Assembly (NCBI GenBank): GCA_903929655.1
Contig: CAIYVS010000428.1
Coordinates: 1-8,910, forward strand
DNA: 8,910 nt
Source of the DNA: an uncultured Bacteroidota bacterium
Lineage (GTDB): Bacteria > Bacteroidota > Bacteroidia > Chitinophagales > Chitinophagaceae
Direction: 5' to 3'
A program made the translations under genes and the position numbers. Under the pieces are notes generated by a model, which saw only the letters and a program-made list of their open reading frames with translations, ran no database searches and was not told where the DNA came from. This document shows, in pieces, positions 1 through 5,510 of this stretch. Numbering within the stretch: the first letter of the stretch is position 1; each line of letters starts with the position of its first letter.

Positions 1-475
1 CGAATGGAGCAGTGACAGCAATAGGAACTTCATCATTAAATCTAGCAAGTCTTACTGCGACAAATAGTACACTGACATTCTCTGATTTCAGGTATTTATT
101 TTCACTGATCAAAATAGATTCCTTTTGCTGTTCGATAACTTCGGGAGTAATTTCCTCGCTTATATTGGCAATCCCTTTTAGTCTTTTTTCAATCTCCTGA
201 AATTCCTTCCGGTAATCCTGATAAGTTTCAATGTAATATTTCACCCTGCAAATGGAATATAAAATATCAGCATGAGATTTGGTTAGTGTTCTTCCGTTGT
301 AATAACGACCAATATCATAAAGTGATAACCACGTAAAATATGACTTGATAAAATACATTGATATCTGCCTGGATTTAACATACTCCTTTTTGCGACACGT
401 TGAAATTGTCATATCAACAGAAACGTGGTAATATTCCGAAACAATCTCAATTATTTTTTTACCTGTTAATCTCAT
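1..475 (-). CDS. DnaA domain IV-like replication protein, 3' end beyond window
   Basis: The frame is open from an ATG at 475 to the left edge (158 residues visible, C-terminus missing). Residues about 5-90 read as the DnaA C-terminal DNA-binding domain: a helix around EIVSEYY, then the signature-like stretch R28..YVKSRQISMYF (30-42), SLYDIGRYYNGR (51-62), and a degenerate counterpart of the DHTTVLHA motif at 63-72 (TLTKSHADIL). The AAA+ ATPase domain of DnaA is absent, because the homology begins at the N-terminus. Residues 90 onward are Glu/Lys-rich and may be coiled coil. In DnaA this domain binds 9-mer DnaA boxes; here it could mark a phage origin or compete with host DnaA (inference). The start lies 3 nt after the stop of the 44-aa ORF and is probably coupled to it. 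The degenerate DHTTVLHA segment means specificity may differ from the host box. The domain call is fairly secure, the role is not. Confidence 0.75.
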   Translation of the reverse strand, partial: MRLTGKKIIEIVSEYYHVSVDMTISTCRKKEYVKSRQISMYFIKSYFTWLSLYDIGRYYNGRTLTKSHADILYSICRVKYYIETYQDYRKEFQEIEKRLKGIANISEEITPEVIEQQKESILISENKYLKSENVSVLFVAVRLARFNDEVPIAVTAPF

Positions 476-478
476 AGC

Positions 479-613
479 TTATGAAGTGAATATTTTTGCA
501 ACTCTCCATGCGGTTTTTATATCAATACGGTATTTCCATAAGTGCCATTTATCAATACCTCTATACCTCCAGTCCCTAAATACAAGTGAGAAAAATATTT
601 TATAACGTTCCAT
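479..613 (-). CDS. 44-aa basic, Trp-rich small protein
   Basis: A short ORF runs from ATG at 613 to TAA at 479-481, filling the space between the 77-aa gene (10 nt upstream) and the DnaA-like gene (3 nt downstream). The product is basic, with four tryptophans and many Arg/Lys, and it has no Cys or clear hydrophobic membrane span. No family is recognised. Support for its being real comes from its fit in the operon: without it there would be a gap of about 150 nt in a block where other gaps are 20 nt or less, and its stop is positioned for coupling to the next start. An AGGA-type purine stretch lies about 18 nt before the ATG, which is too far to be a good ribosome site, so translation would rely on coupling. 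Confidence 0.55.
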   Translation of the reverse strand: MERYKIFFSLVFRDWRYRGIDKWHLWKYRIDIKTAWRVAKIFTS

Positions 614-623
614 TGATTTTAGA

Positions 624-857
624 TTATAAATCCTCAATTTCCTGAATGATTCTCTTTTTGTCGTGCCATGGACGCAAACCTAGTAGTTTTTTAATATACC
701 CCAATAGTTGACCTGAATGAGCAAATTCCGGCATTTCAATTTCATCAGTCTCATTTATTTCTTTAACTGATATTTTGCGTTTTCTAAGTTCAATCAGCAA
801 GTATTTTGTATCAACTTCATCCAAATGATCTTCAATTTCAACTTCAATCTGTGCCAT
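624..857 (-). CDS. 77-aa acidic hypothetical phage protein
   Basis: ATG at 857, TAA at 624-626. The protein is small and acidic. It begins with an alternating Glu/Ile/Asp stretch (MAQIEVEIEDHLDEVDT), followed by a predicted helix containing LLIELRKRK (about 20-30), and ends with a segment LLGYIKKLLGLRPWHDKKRIIQEIEDL (51-77) that looks like a second helical hairpin. Similar small acidic proteins of this form are common in Bacteroidetes phage early regions, but I can name no function for them. It follows the 98-aa gene with an 18-20 nt gap and precedes the 44-aa ORF by 10 nt, so it is very probably in the same transcript. No metal, nucleotide or DNA-binding motif is visible. Confidence 0.75.
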   Translation of the reverse strand: MAQIEVEIEDHLDEVDTKYLLIELRKRKISVKEINETDEIEMPEFAHSGQLLGYIKKLLGLRPWHDKKRIIQEIEDL

Positions 858-876
858 AGCTTCATTTTTTAATTTA

Positions 877-1173
877 TTATAATTTGCTTTTCATCTTCAT
901 CAAATCATCGTAGTTCACTCTCACCGGGCAGTGCGGGTTACTTAAATCTTCTTTGCTCCATCGGACAATTCCGTCAGCCATTGCCCTCTCAAGCCTTCCC
1001 CGTCCGATAATCTTGCTGGCTTTATTCTGGCTGATATATTTACCGTCGGGAACCAGGTTGTTTTTAATCCGCTTATAGAAATCAATTAGCGTTTTCTCCC
1101 GGTCGATAGTCAGGGCCTGAGTTACCGCGTCAGTGATTTCCTTACGGATAATATCGAGGTCAGAGGGGGACAT
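877..1173 (-). CDS. 98-aa putative HTH DNA-binding protein
   Basis: ATG at 1173 overlaps the TAA of the upstream replication gene by one base (TAATG), showing tight coupling. Residues 1-40 form a charged helical region with regularly spaced Leu/Ile. Residues 46-92 (KYISQNKASKIIGRGRLERAMADGIVRW, then VRVNYDDLMKM), described by their pattern, resemble the compact winged-HTH layout of excisionase/MerR-like proteins: an alpha-helix ending in the turn IGR, a second helix LERAMADG, and a beta-type end with a basic VRV strand. In phage early operons such proteins often act in replication or as small DNA-architectural factors. The fold call is from pattern only and could be wrong; the coding call is strong because of length, overlap and composition. 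Confidence 0.75.
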   Translation of the reverse strand: MSPSDLDIIRKEITDAVTQALTIDREKTLIDFYKRIKNNLVPDGKYISQNKASKIIGRGRLERAMADGIVRWSKEDLSNPHCPVRVNYDDLMKMKSKL

Positions 1174-1796
1174 TAGTCTATATGTATAAATACTGCTTTA
1201 CGTTCACCTTCCTTCTTAACGGCCTTATAGTGCTTCCATAATTCAGGATCGTTTTTACACAGTTCTAGCATTTCTTCATAGGTTTTTGGCTGTTGGCTTA
1301 CGAAATCCTTATCCTTTGAAGCCCATGTCGCGAGTCGCTTACCTATTTCAAATGTCTGCTGAAGTTCAAATTTTAACCGGGTTCCTGGTTTATTCATTTC
1401 GGTCCAGTAGTTGTAAAACCTCCGAAGCATATCTTTAGGGTATTTTGCAAGCCAGGGCTTACAGTCCTCATAAAACTTCTGTTTTTGATCTTTCAACATC
1501 TGATCAAGTTTTACCCGGTCAATGGCAATTTCTTCACAGGTCTTTTTATGCTTTCCGGTTTTTACTGATTCCATCTTTCTGTTATAAAATAGTCCGTTCT
1601 CTTCAATAAATTTGCTCTTCAGTTTTTCCCAACAATCAAAATCGCCATTCAGCACATCTTTAATATTCTGCAATGTCATTCGCCCTTTATCAGCCTGGTA
1701 GCATAATAAATCAACATAAGCTCCTTTTTCCCTGCGATTAAAGAAAGCAGTTCCGGCTATATATGCTTCATATTCAAAAGGAAAAGACTTTTTCAT
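1173..1796 (-). CDS. Phage replication initiation protein, YdaU/DUF1376-like
   Basis: 207 aa; ATG at 1796 overlaps the TGA of the radical SAM gene (ATGA). The N-terminal part (5-75) carries the pattern typical of DUF1376/YdaU proteins: FPFEYEAYIAGTAF, then RREKGAYVDLLCYQADKG (21-38), and a helix IKDVLNGDFDCWEKL. The C-terminal part (108-160) contains KPWLAKYPKDMLRRFYNYW and FELQQTFEIGKRLATWAS, a segment I associate with phage replisome-organiser proteins of Bacteroidetes: a short basic helix bundle after a variable linker. Such proteins bind the phage origin and help load the helicase. No ATPase motif is present, so it would need a host or phage helicase/loader, and none is visible in this window. 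The DnaA-like protein downstream fits the same job. Family call good, exact role inferred. Confidence 0.8.
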   Translation of the reverse strand: MKKSFPFEYEAYIAGTAFFNRREKGAYVDLLCYQADKGRMTLQNIKDVLNGDFDCWEKLKSKFIEENGLFYNRKMESVKTGKHKKTCEEIAIDRVKLDQMLKDQKQKFYEDCKPWLAKYPKDMLRRFYNYWTEMNKPGTRLKFELQQTFEIGKRLATWASKDKDFVSQQPKTYEEMLELCKNDPELWKHYKAVKKEGERKAVFIHID

Positions 1797-2665
1797 AATC
1801 GATTATAATCTTGCCATTTAACACTATTGAAAATTGCTTTATGGTTTACCCACCGTGAGAATCTTTCCTGTTCATGCGAAATGTTTTTCTTAGTAGAATA
1901 TTCTATATAAGGCTGAGCAAAAGGATCCATATCCCATTTCTGTAAGAGCAGAACCCTCCTCATTGCAGAATCAATATCTTTTACTAAAACATTTACATAG
2001 TAGCCTTGAGGAGTGCAGCCATATTCTCTAAGATATCGCATTGCTTTTTTTACTGGTCTGATCATGTTGATAGTATCACAAGACAGCCTAACTGGCTTTA
2101 GCCACTTAACTCTTGATAATAATTTAGCAATAGGTCTATCAATTAATCTAGCGTCCAAACCCTGATTAAAATCTACTTTGATTTTTAATTTGATAATTTT
2201 CTCAATTTGCTGCAAACCAAACTCTGAAGCCAATACATTATTATCCATAAGTATTGCAGATTTTTTACCATCTAAAAATTCCTCTATATCTGCGTTCGGC
2301 CTTATCTTTCCCTCTTTCTCTGGTACTATACACCAAGAACATTTATTTGGACAACCCCTTGTTAAGAATCCGTATGCTGATTGTAAATTAGGGTAGATAG
2401 AATAATCAGGACAAGTATGCTCTATAAGATCAGAAAGAACATCTCCATTAAATCCCGTGCCTCCTTTTATTATTAAATCTGCGTGTATATGAAATCCATT
2501 ATTAGGAGTATATGTGAATACCTTACTTTGATATACAATATCATAGTCCGTAAAATGATTTACAAACTCAACTAAATCACCCATCATTTTGTGGTGATTT
2601 GAAATCTTCATTAAAGCGAGATTTGGATAATTATGACCATCAATATCAAGTAAACCTATTTTCAT
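1793..2665 (-). CDS. Radical SAM enzyme, phage-associated
   Basis: 290 aa; ATG at 2665 overlaps the stop of the PP-loop gene (ATGA), and its own TGA overlaps the next ATG (ATGA). Residues 102-115 contain C105-X3-C109-X2-C112 in the context TRGCPNKCSWCIVP, the canonical [4Fe-4S]/S-adenosylmethionine motif, followed by a TIM-barrel-like alternation (LMDNNVLA at about 148, VDFNQGLDARL at about 178, VRLSCDT at about 200). The first 100 residues (LLDIDGHNYPNLALMKIS, YDIVYQSKVF, LIIKGGTGF) form a Rossmann-like region in the place where many radical SAM proteins have a cobalamin-binding domain, but the DxHxxG cobalamin motif is missing. There is no SPASM-type Cys cluster after the core. The substrate is unknown. 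Coupling to the PP-loop ATPase suggests sequential action on one substrate (inference). Confidence 0.9.
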   Translation of the reverse strand: MKIGLLDIDGHNYPNLALMKISNHHKMMGDLVEFVNHFTDYDIVYQSKVFTYTPNNGFHIHADLIIKGGTGFNGDVLSDLIEHTCPDYSIYPNLQSAYGFLTRGCPNKCSWCIVPEKEGKIRPNADIEEFLDGKKSAILMDNNVLASEFGLQQIEKIIKLKIKVDFNQGLDARLIDRPIAKLLSRVKWLKPVRLSCDTINMIRPVKKAMRYLREYGCTPQGYYVNVLVKDIDSAMRRVLLLQKWDMDPFAQPYIEYSTKKNISHEQERFSRWVNHKAIFNSVKWQDYNRL

Positions 2666-3408
2666 TTATCAAAATATTTATTCATTGACTTACCAGATAA
2701 CCACCAATCCATTGCAATTTGAGAATCGTATTTTGTTAGATCTGAAATTTTCCATTGTCGGTTTTTATTCATCCCCCTTTGAATTGCGTTTTTAATTGCA
2801 ATATAAATTTTGGGATATAAGGAAAACTCTAATTCTCTTTGTCCTTTTCTACTTACCTGTGGACAACCAACGCAACCAAGCCTTTTTAATCCTAAACCAT
2901 AAGCGGGAGCCAATTTTATATTATTCTTTTCTATATAATTCCAAATATCTTCATCAGTCCAATCATATAAAGGATAAATATGTTTCGCACCTTTCATTGA
3001 CTTGCGCATATCACATCCTATATAATCCCTGCCTTGTCTGTTTTTGCTTTCACAACTTCTAATTCCTTCAAAAGTAGCCCTACCAATTCCAGCATATTCT
3101 TTTAATCGTTCACAACAGTATCTATTCATTCTAGTTGGTAGTCCTTTCTTTTCAACCAATTCATAGAAAGTTAATTTGGGTTGTAATATCTGTGTGTGTG
3201 GATAATATTTTCTTATATGTCCAATAGTGCCGGGTGGGTCTATTGTAGTATTCATGTATAATGAATAATATTTAATACCTGATTCTTGGAGTAAGTAATC
3301 TAATACGGCACTATCTTTACCACCACTATTCCCAGCATATATTTTCATCCCAAAAAAGGCATCTGAAACAGATTTAATAAATTTCAATGTTTTTTCTTCT
3401 AAATTCAT
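2662..3408 (-). CDS. PAPS reductase/DndC-like PP-loop ATPase with [4Fe-4S] motif
   Basis: 248 aa from the ATG at 3408. A GTG at 3424-3426 could add six residues, but the ATG starts a better N-terminus. The PP-loop SGGKDS (28-33) is the N-type ATP pyrophosphatase signature that adenylates a substrate. RYCCERLK (96-103), EGIRSCES and IYPLYDWTDEDIWNYI (144-159) are family hallmarks. C98-C99 and C179-V-G-C182 give CC-X79-CXXC, matching the spacing of the [4Fe-4S] ligands in assimilatory APS reductases. The catalytic ECG(I/L)H tail of sulfonucleotide reductases is absent; the protein ends in MNKYFDK. The enzyme is therefore unlikely to reduce PAPS/APS and is closer in layout to DndC/thiolation-type relatives. 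It is coupled by ATGA to the radical SAM gene. Family call secure; substrate unknown. Confidence 0.9.
   Translation of the reverse strand: MNLEEKTLKFIKSVSDAFFGMKIYAGNSGGKDSAVLDYLLQESGIKYYSLYMNTTIDPPGTIGHIRKYYPHTQILQPKLTFYELVEKKGLPTRMNRYCCERLKEYAGIGRATFEGIRSCESKNRQGRDYIGCDMRKSMKGAKHIYPLYDWTDEDIWNYIEKNNIKLAPAYGLGLKRLGCVGCPQVSRKGQRELEFSLYPKIYIAIKNAIQRGMNKNRQWKISDLTKYDSQIAMDWWLSGKSMNKYFDK
3197..3205 (-). promoter_or_regulatory. Perfect DnaA box inside the PP-loop gene
   Basis: TGTGGATAA on the plus strand (TTATCCACA on minus) is an exact strict DnaA box. A one-mismatch copy, TGTGGACAA, lies at 2858-2866. The box encodes Tyr-Pro-His in the PP-loop protein, so coding constraint may explain it. There is no cluster or AT-rich unwinding region nearby, so an origin is not claimed. 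Confidence 0.25.
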
Positions 3409-3469
3409 CACTTCAATATTTAACACAGTTACCCTTTTAACCCTTGCAGACTATTCTTTTTCACTTCAA

Positions 3470-3482
3470 AATCTTAAAGATT
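3470..3482. promoter_or_regulatory. 13-bp palindrome upstream of the PP-loop gene
   Basis: AATCTT-A-AAGATT is a perfect 6-bp inverted repeat about a single central base, 61-74 nt upstream of the PP-loop ATG. It is a possible operator for a small dimeric repressor. In AT-rich DNA such short palindromes arise by chance, so the support is weak. Confidence 0.25.
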
Positions 3483-3548
3483 CTTAGTTAAAAGCTGTCA
3501 AAAACTGCAATTTGCTCCCTAACTCTATCTTTCAAGAGTACCGATTAG

Positions 3549-3848
3549 CTATTCTATATCATTACGGTTTTTAGCATCAGCCATAATCTTTCGATCTGCA
3601 AGTCCTGTGATGATAGTTGAATCATTGCACAGACATTTTTTAAAGCTGGCAGTTTGTTGACCTCCTCTTTGGATTAGCCTCGATACAATCAGGCATGGGA
3701 AAAGATATGTGAGAAACCCTATAAAATGGGAAACCTCCGGTAAAAGAAAAACCACATCGGAAAAGCTGTGACCCCGTTCCTTTGTGGTATCTTTTGCCCG
3801 GAGGCAATATCTTGAATCAATTTTAGATGACCTTTTCATTGGGATCAC
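3549..3848 (-). other. Doubtful ORF inside the leader region
   Basis: An open frame of 96 codons from ATG at 3839 (99 from a GTG at 3848) to a stop at 3549-3551. The predicted product has a Ser/Thr/Phe/Leu mixture with scattered Cys and no periodic structure, and its middle (about residues 30-60) is hydrophobic with no clear topology. The first third is overlapped by the 71-nt inverted repeat, which dictates its sequence. A competing open stretch in another minus-strand frame (about 3635-3810, ending in NPKRRSTNCQL) looks at least as plausible, which argues for a chance frame or a decayed gene. I do not recognise it. It is listed so that the space is accounted for, and I lean to non-coding. 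Confidence 0.2.
3734..3804 (-). repeat. 71-nt inverted repeat / stem-loop
   Basis: The outer arms CCTCCGG (3734-3740) and CCGGAGG (3798-3804) pair perfectly. Next come AAAAGA (3742-3747) with TCTTTT (3790-3795), then ACCACA (3751-3756) with TGTGGT (3783-3788), and finally GGAA (3759-3762) with TTCC (3777-3780), closing a loop of 14 nt. This gives about 23 pairs in four helices separated by small internal loops. The U-tract expected of an intrinsic terminator is missing on both strands. It lies about 55 nt after a promoter candidate, so it could be the 5' domain of a regulatory leader or small RNA, or the core of a small repeated element. Confidence 0.6.
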
Positions 3849-3864
3849 AGTTTTAAATACACTT

Positions 3865-3895
3865 CAAAATTACACTATATATTTCAATATGCAAC
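3865..3895 (-). promoter_or_regulatory. Candidate Bacteroidetes-type promoter
   Basis: Read on the minus strand, 3872-3865 is TAATTTTG, an exact match to the Bacteroidetes -7 element TAnnTTTG. GTTG at 3895-3892 lies 19 nt upstream and matches 3 of 4 bases of the -33 element TTTG. Transcription would start near 3858 and read through the stem-loop into the PP-loop gene. It sits in the AT-rich stretch directly after the winged-helix gene, a sensible place for an internal promoter. The call depends on the host being a Bacteroidetes. Confidence 0.4.
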
Positions 3896-3934
3896 TATTT
3901 TACTGATTTATTTCACTATTTTAAGCAAATTTTT

Positions 3935-4279
3935 TTATTTCAGTTGCCAGCAATACGATAATATTCTGTATTCCCCAGGTCTCTGAACAAAGGACCTTCC
4001 TTCTTTGCCGTCAAGTCGGGACAAATACCCCATTGCTGTTAAATCAGATATGGCCCTTCTGATACTCGTTATCGGCTGGTTATTCACCCCAAGTGCTTTC
4101 CATACCTCAAAAGGACTATAATTCTCATAAGAGTGACTTTGGAAAAATGAGAGTACTTTCCGGTTCTGTCCTCCTGCTCTAAGCTGGCGTTGTTTCAATT
4201 CTTCACCCTGAAGCTCCGTTGTGTTGTGGAATTTATCCAGGTGATCAGTTGTGGTTAATTGGTCGAAAAGTGTTTCCAT
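3935..4279 (-). CDS. Winged-helix DNA-binding protein, 114 aa
   Basis: ATG at 4279, 39 nt after the stop of the zinc-finger nuclease. Residues 38-105 read as a winged helix: NRKVLSFFQSHSYENYSPFEVWKALG (helices 1-2), then PITSIRRAISDLTAMGYLSRL (recognition helix with basic RR and the turn into the wing), then a wing with GRSFVQRPGEYRILSYCW. The pattern 'V.SVRRAI..LT..G.L' is the one used by many phage and plasmid proteins to sense or bind DNA. The N-terminal 35 residues are polar and probably a flexible arm. It may regulate the early operon, perhaps through the promoter candidate just downstream, or act in replication; the sequence does not decide. Good confidence for the fold, low for the role. 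Confidence 0.75.
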   Translation of the reverse strand: METLFDQLTTTDHLDKFHNTTELQGEELKQRQLRAGGQNRKVLSFFQSHSYENYSPFEVWKALGVNNQPITSIRRAISDLTAMGYLSRLDGKEGRSFVQRPGEYRILSYCWQLK

Positions 4280-4318
4280 GATTATAGTTATTTTATTAAA
4301 ACAAGTTTAGCTCCTGGT

Positions 4319-5236
4319 TCAATAAAAATTAATTACTCCTGTTAGCTTTTTTAAGATATCAGAGTATTTTATTCTCTCTATTAAGACGATTTTTTCTTTA
4401 GGATAATAAAGGGACATCCTTTTCAGTTTAGTCTTACTTTGCGGATTCATATATCCCTTAACCTCATGCCATTCATACCCGCCTTCTGGCAATTCTACCT
4501 TAAAGTCAGGAGTATAACTTCTGGATCCTCTTCGGATTGATTCAAAGTAAAATATACGAGGTTCATAGCACCATGATTTTACCTGATTAACTTTTATTAA
4601 AAAATCCAGGTAGAGAGCATAATTGGCCTCCCATTTGCTTCTGAAAAAAATATCTTTCCCGTTTATATTGTATGTTCCACGCTTATACTTGGTATATTGA
4701 TTGACTTTCGAGTTTGCAGGCATGATGCCAAATAGTTTATCAGATATTTTATTTTTATGTTCATCTGTCATCGGCTTTCTGCTTCGTGAGTTTAGGGTTC
4801 TAAGTTTATTTTTTATTTCTTCTGTCGCCATTGCCTCTGCAATTCTTTGGTTCCAGTTCATTGATTTGCTGGGATGGTTTTTTAAATAACCAGAATTTTT
4901 ACATGCCACACTACAAAATGTTTCCTCCCGGTGTAACATGCGAACCTTTAATGTTTCTATTGGCTTACCGCAGTTATCACAATTTTTAATTATTCGCTTA
5001 TCTAAAAACTGTCCTTTTGCCTTACATTCATTCGAACAAAACCGTATTATTATTCTGTATTTTAAATCTCCTGGAGTAACTTCAAATTCCTTTTTACAAT
5101 ATTCACAAACAATTATTATCCTTCTTTCCCGTGTTTTTGCAGTACCGGCATTTGCGCATTTATGAGAACAATAAACAACATGCTTATGCCTTCCGGTTTC
5201 AAATTCTTTATTGCAATATTTGCAGGTTTTAATCAT
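4319..5236 (-). CDS. Triple zinc-finger / NUMOD3-like / PD-(D/E)XK endonuclease
   Basis: 305 aa, ATG at 5236. Three Cys4 zinc ribbons lie in tandem: C5-X2-C8..C23-X3-C27, C44-X2-C47..C67-X3-C71, C86-X2-C89..C108-X3-C112. Residues 156-170 (MTDEHKNKISDKLFG) match the NUMOD3 motif, a DNA-binding module of homing endonucleases. The C-terminal domain (about 185-300) has a PD-(D/E)XK nuclease layout: RSKWEANYALYLDFL with E203, YEP (224-226), YTPDF with D244, and HEVKGY with E258-X-K260, followed by a basic helix and a final strand KIVLIE. The family includes phage DUF1064-like and resolvase-like nucleases. It could be a recombination nuclease or a free-standing homing endonuclease; the zinc fingers and NUMOD3 favour sequence-guided cutting (inference). 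All catalytic residues look intact. Confidence 0.85.
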   Translation of the reverse strand: MIKTCKYCNKEFETGRHKHVVYCSHKCANAGTAKTRERRIIIVCEYCKKEFEVTPGDLKYRIIIRFCSNECKAKGQFLDKRIIKNCDNCGKPIETLKVRMLHREETFCSVACKNSGYLKNHPSKSMNWNQRIAEAMATEEIKNKLRTLNSRSRKPMTDEHKNKISDKLFGIMPANSKVNQYTKYKRGTYNINGKDIFFRSKWEANYALYLDFLIKVNQVKSWCYEPRIFYFESIRRGSRSYTPDFKVELPEGGYEWHEVKGYMNPQSKTKLKRMSLYYPKEKIVLIERIKYSDILKKLTGVINFY

Positions 5237-5288
5237 TGGTTAAAAGTCTGTTTTTCAACCTTATATTTATTATAGCGTTTTTCAAACA

Positions 5289-5510
5289 TTACCGTTTCTT
5301 CTTATTGAATGAATTGTACCGGCGGTTCTCGCGATCATACCCCTTAAATGTTCCTCTCCGGTGAAATGAACCATGCTGATGCAAATGTCTTTCACCACCG
5401 CCAGACATTGGGGCACCGTGGCCGCCTATAACCATTGCGTTAAATCCGGCACTTAACATGAGAATTGCAGTCATTAAGAATGACTTTTTTGAAAGGTTGT
5501 TAGTTTTCAT
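5289..5510 (-). CDS. 73-aa small exported or membrane peptide, Gly/His/Arg-rich
   Basis: ATG at 5510 overlaps the TGA of the 121-aa gene (ATGA). Residues 1-9 are basic and polar, residues 10-30 form a hydrophobic stretch (SFLMTAILMLSAGFNAMVIGG), and the rest is Gly/His/Arg-rich with many Lys at the end. This is the arrangement of a signal peptide or a single N-terminal anchor followed by a basic tail. No Cys lipobox is present and no clean AXA cleavage site stands out. I recognise no family. The tail could bind nucleic acid or metal, or simply be disordered. It is the only evident membrane-directed product in the window. Coding is supported by the overlap and the distinct segmental composition. 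Confidence 0.6.
   Translation of the reverse strand: MKTNNLSKKSFLMTAILMLSAGFNAMVIGGHGAPMSGGGERHLHQHGSFHRRGTFKGYDRENRRYNSFNKKKR

Larger units (their letters stand above)
3409..3934 (-). other. Long leader/intergenic region without a convincing gene
   Basis: About 525 bases between the winged-helix gene and the PP-loop gene, the only large gap in the window. It contains a promoter candidate (3865-3895), a large inverted repeat (3734-3804), a 13-bp palindrome (3470-3482) and one open frame of 96-99 codons (3549-3848) whose composition does not look like its neighbours. If the promoter is used, the PP-loop/radical SAM/replication transcript would carry a leader of about 450 nt. I see no tRNA (no T-loop GTTCRA consensus with flanking stems), no CRISPR repeats and no transposase motif. 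The upper part is more GC-rich than the rest of the gap, suggesting a separate origin or a structured RNA. Confidence 0.6.

Noticed and set aside
12..200. Plus-strand open frame of 62 codons
   Set aside because: It lies antisense to the DnaA domain IV gene, whose motifs are clear; the plus-strand product has no recognisable domain.
2662..3408. Reading the PP-loop gene as cysH, a sulfate-assimilation auxiliary gene
   Set aside because: The C-terminal catalytic Cys motif is missing and no other sulfate assimilation gene is nearby.
1793..3408. A Dnd phosphorothioation defence system
   Set aside because: Only a DndC-like member is present; DndA, DndB, DndD and DndE are absent and the gene context is phage replication.
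3549..3934. Retron, tRNA or CRISPR in the non-coding gap
   Set aside because: No reverse transcriptase in the window, no tRNA T-loop consensus, and no spaced direct repeats.
4302..4309. Promoter -7 candidate TAAACTTG upstream of the winged-helix gene
   Set aside because: One mismatch in the core and no TTTG element at the required spacing; it also lies just after the upstream gene with no need for a separate start.
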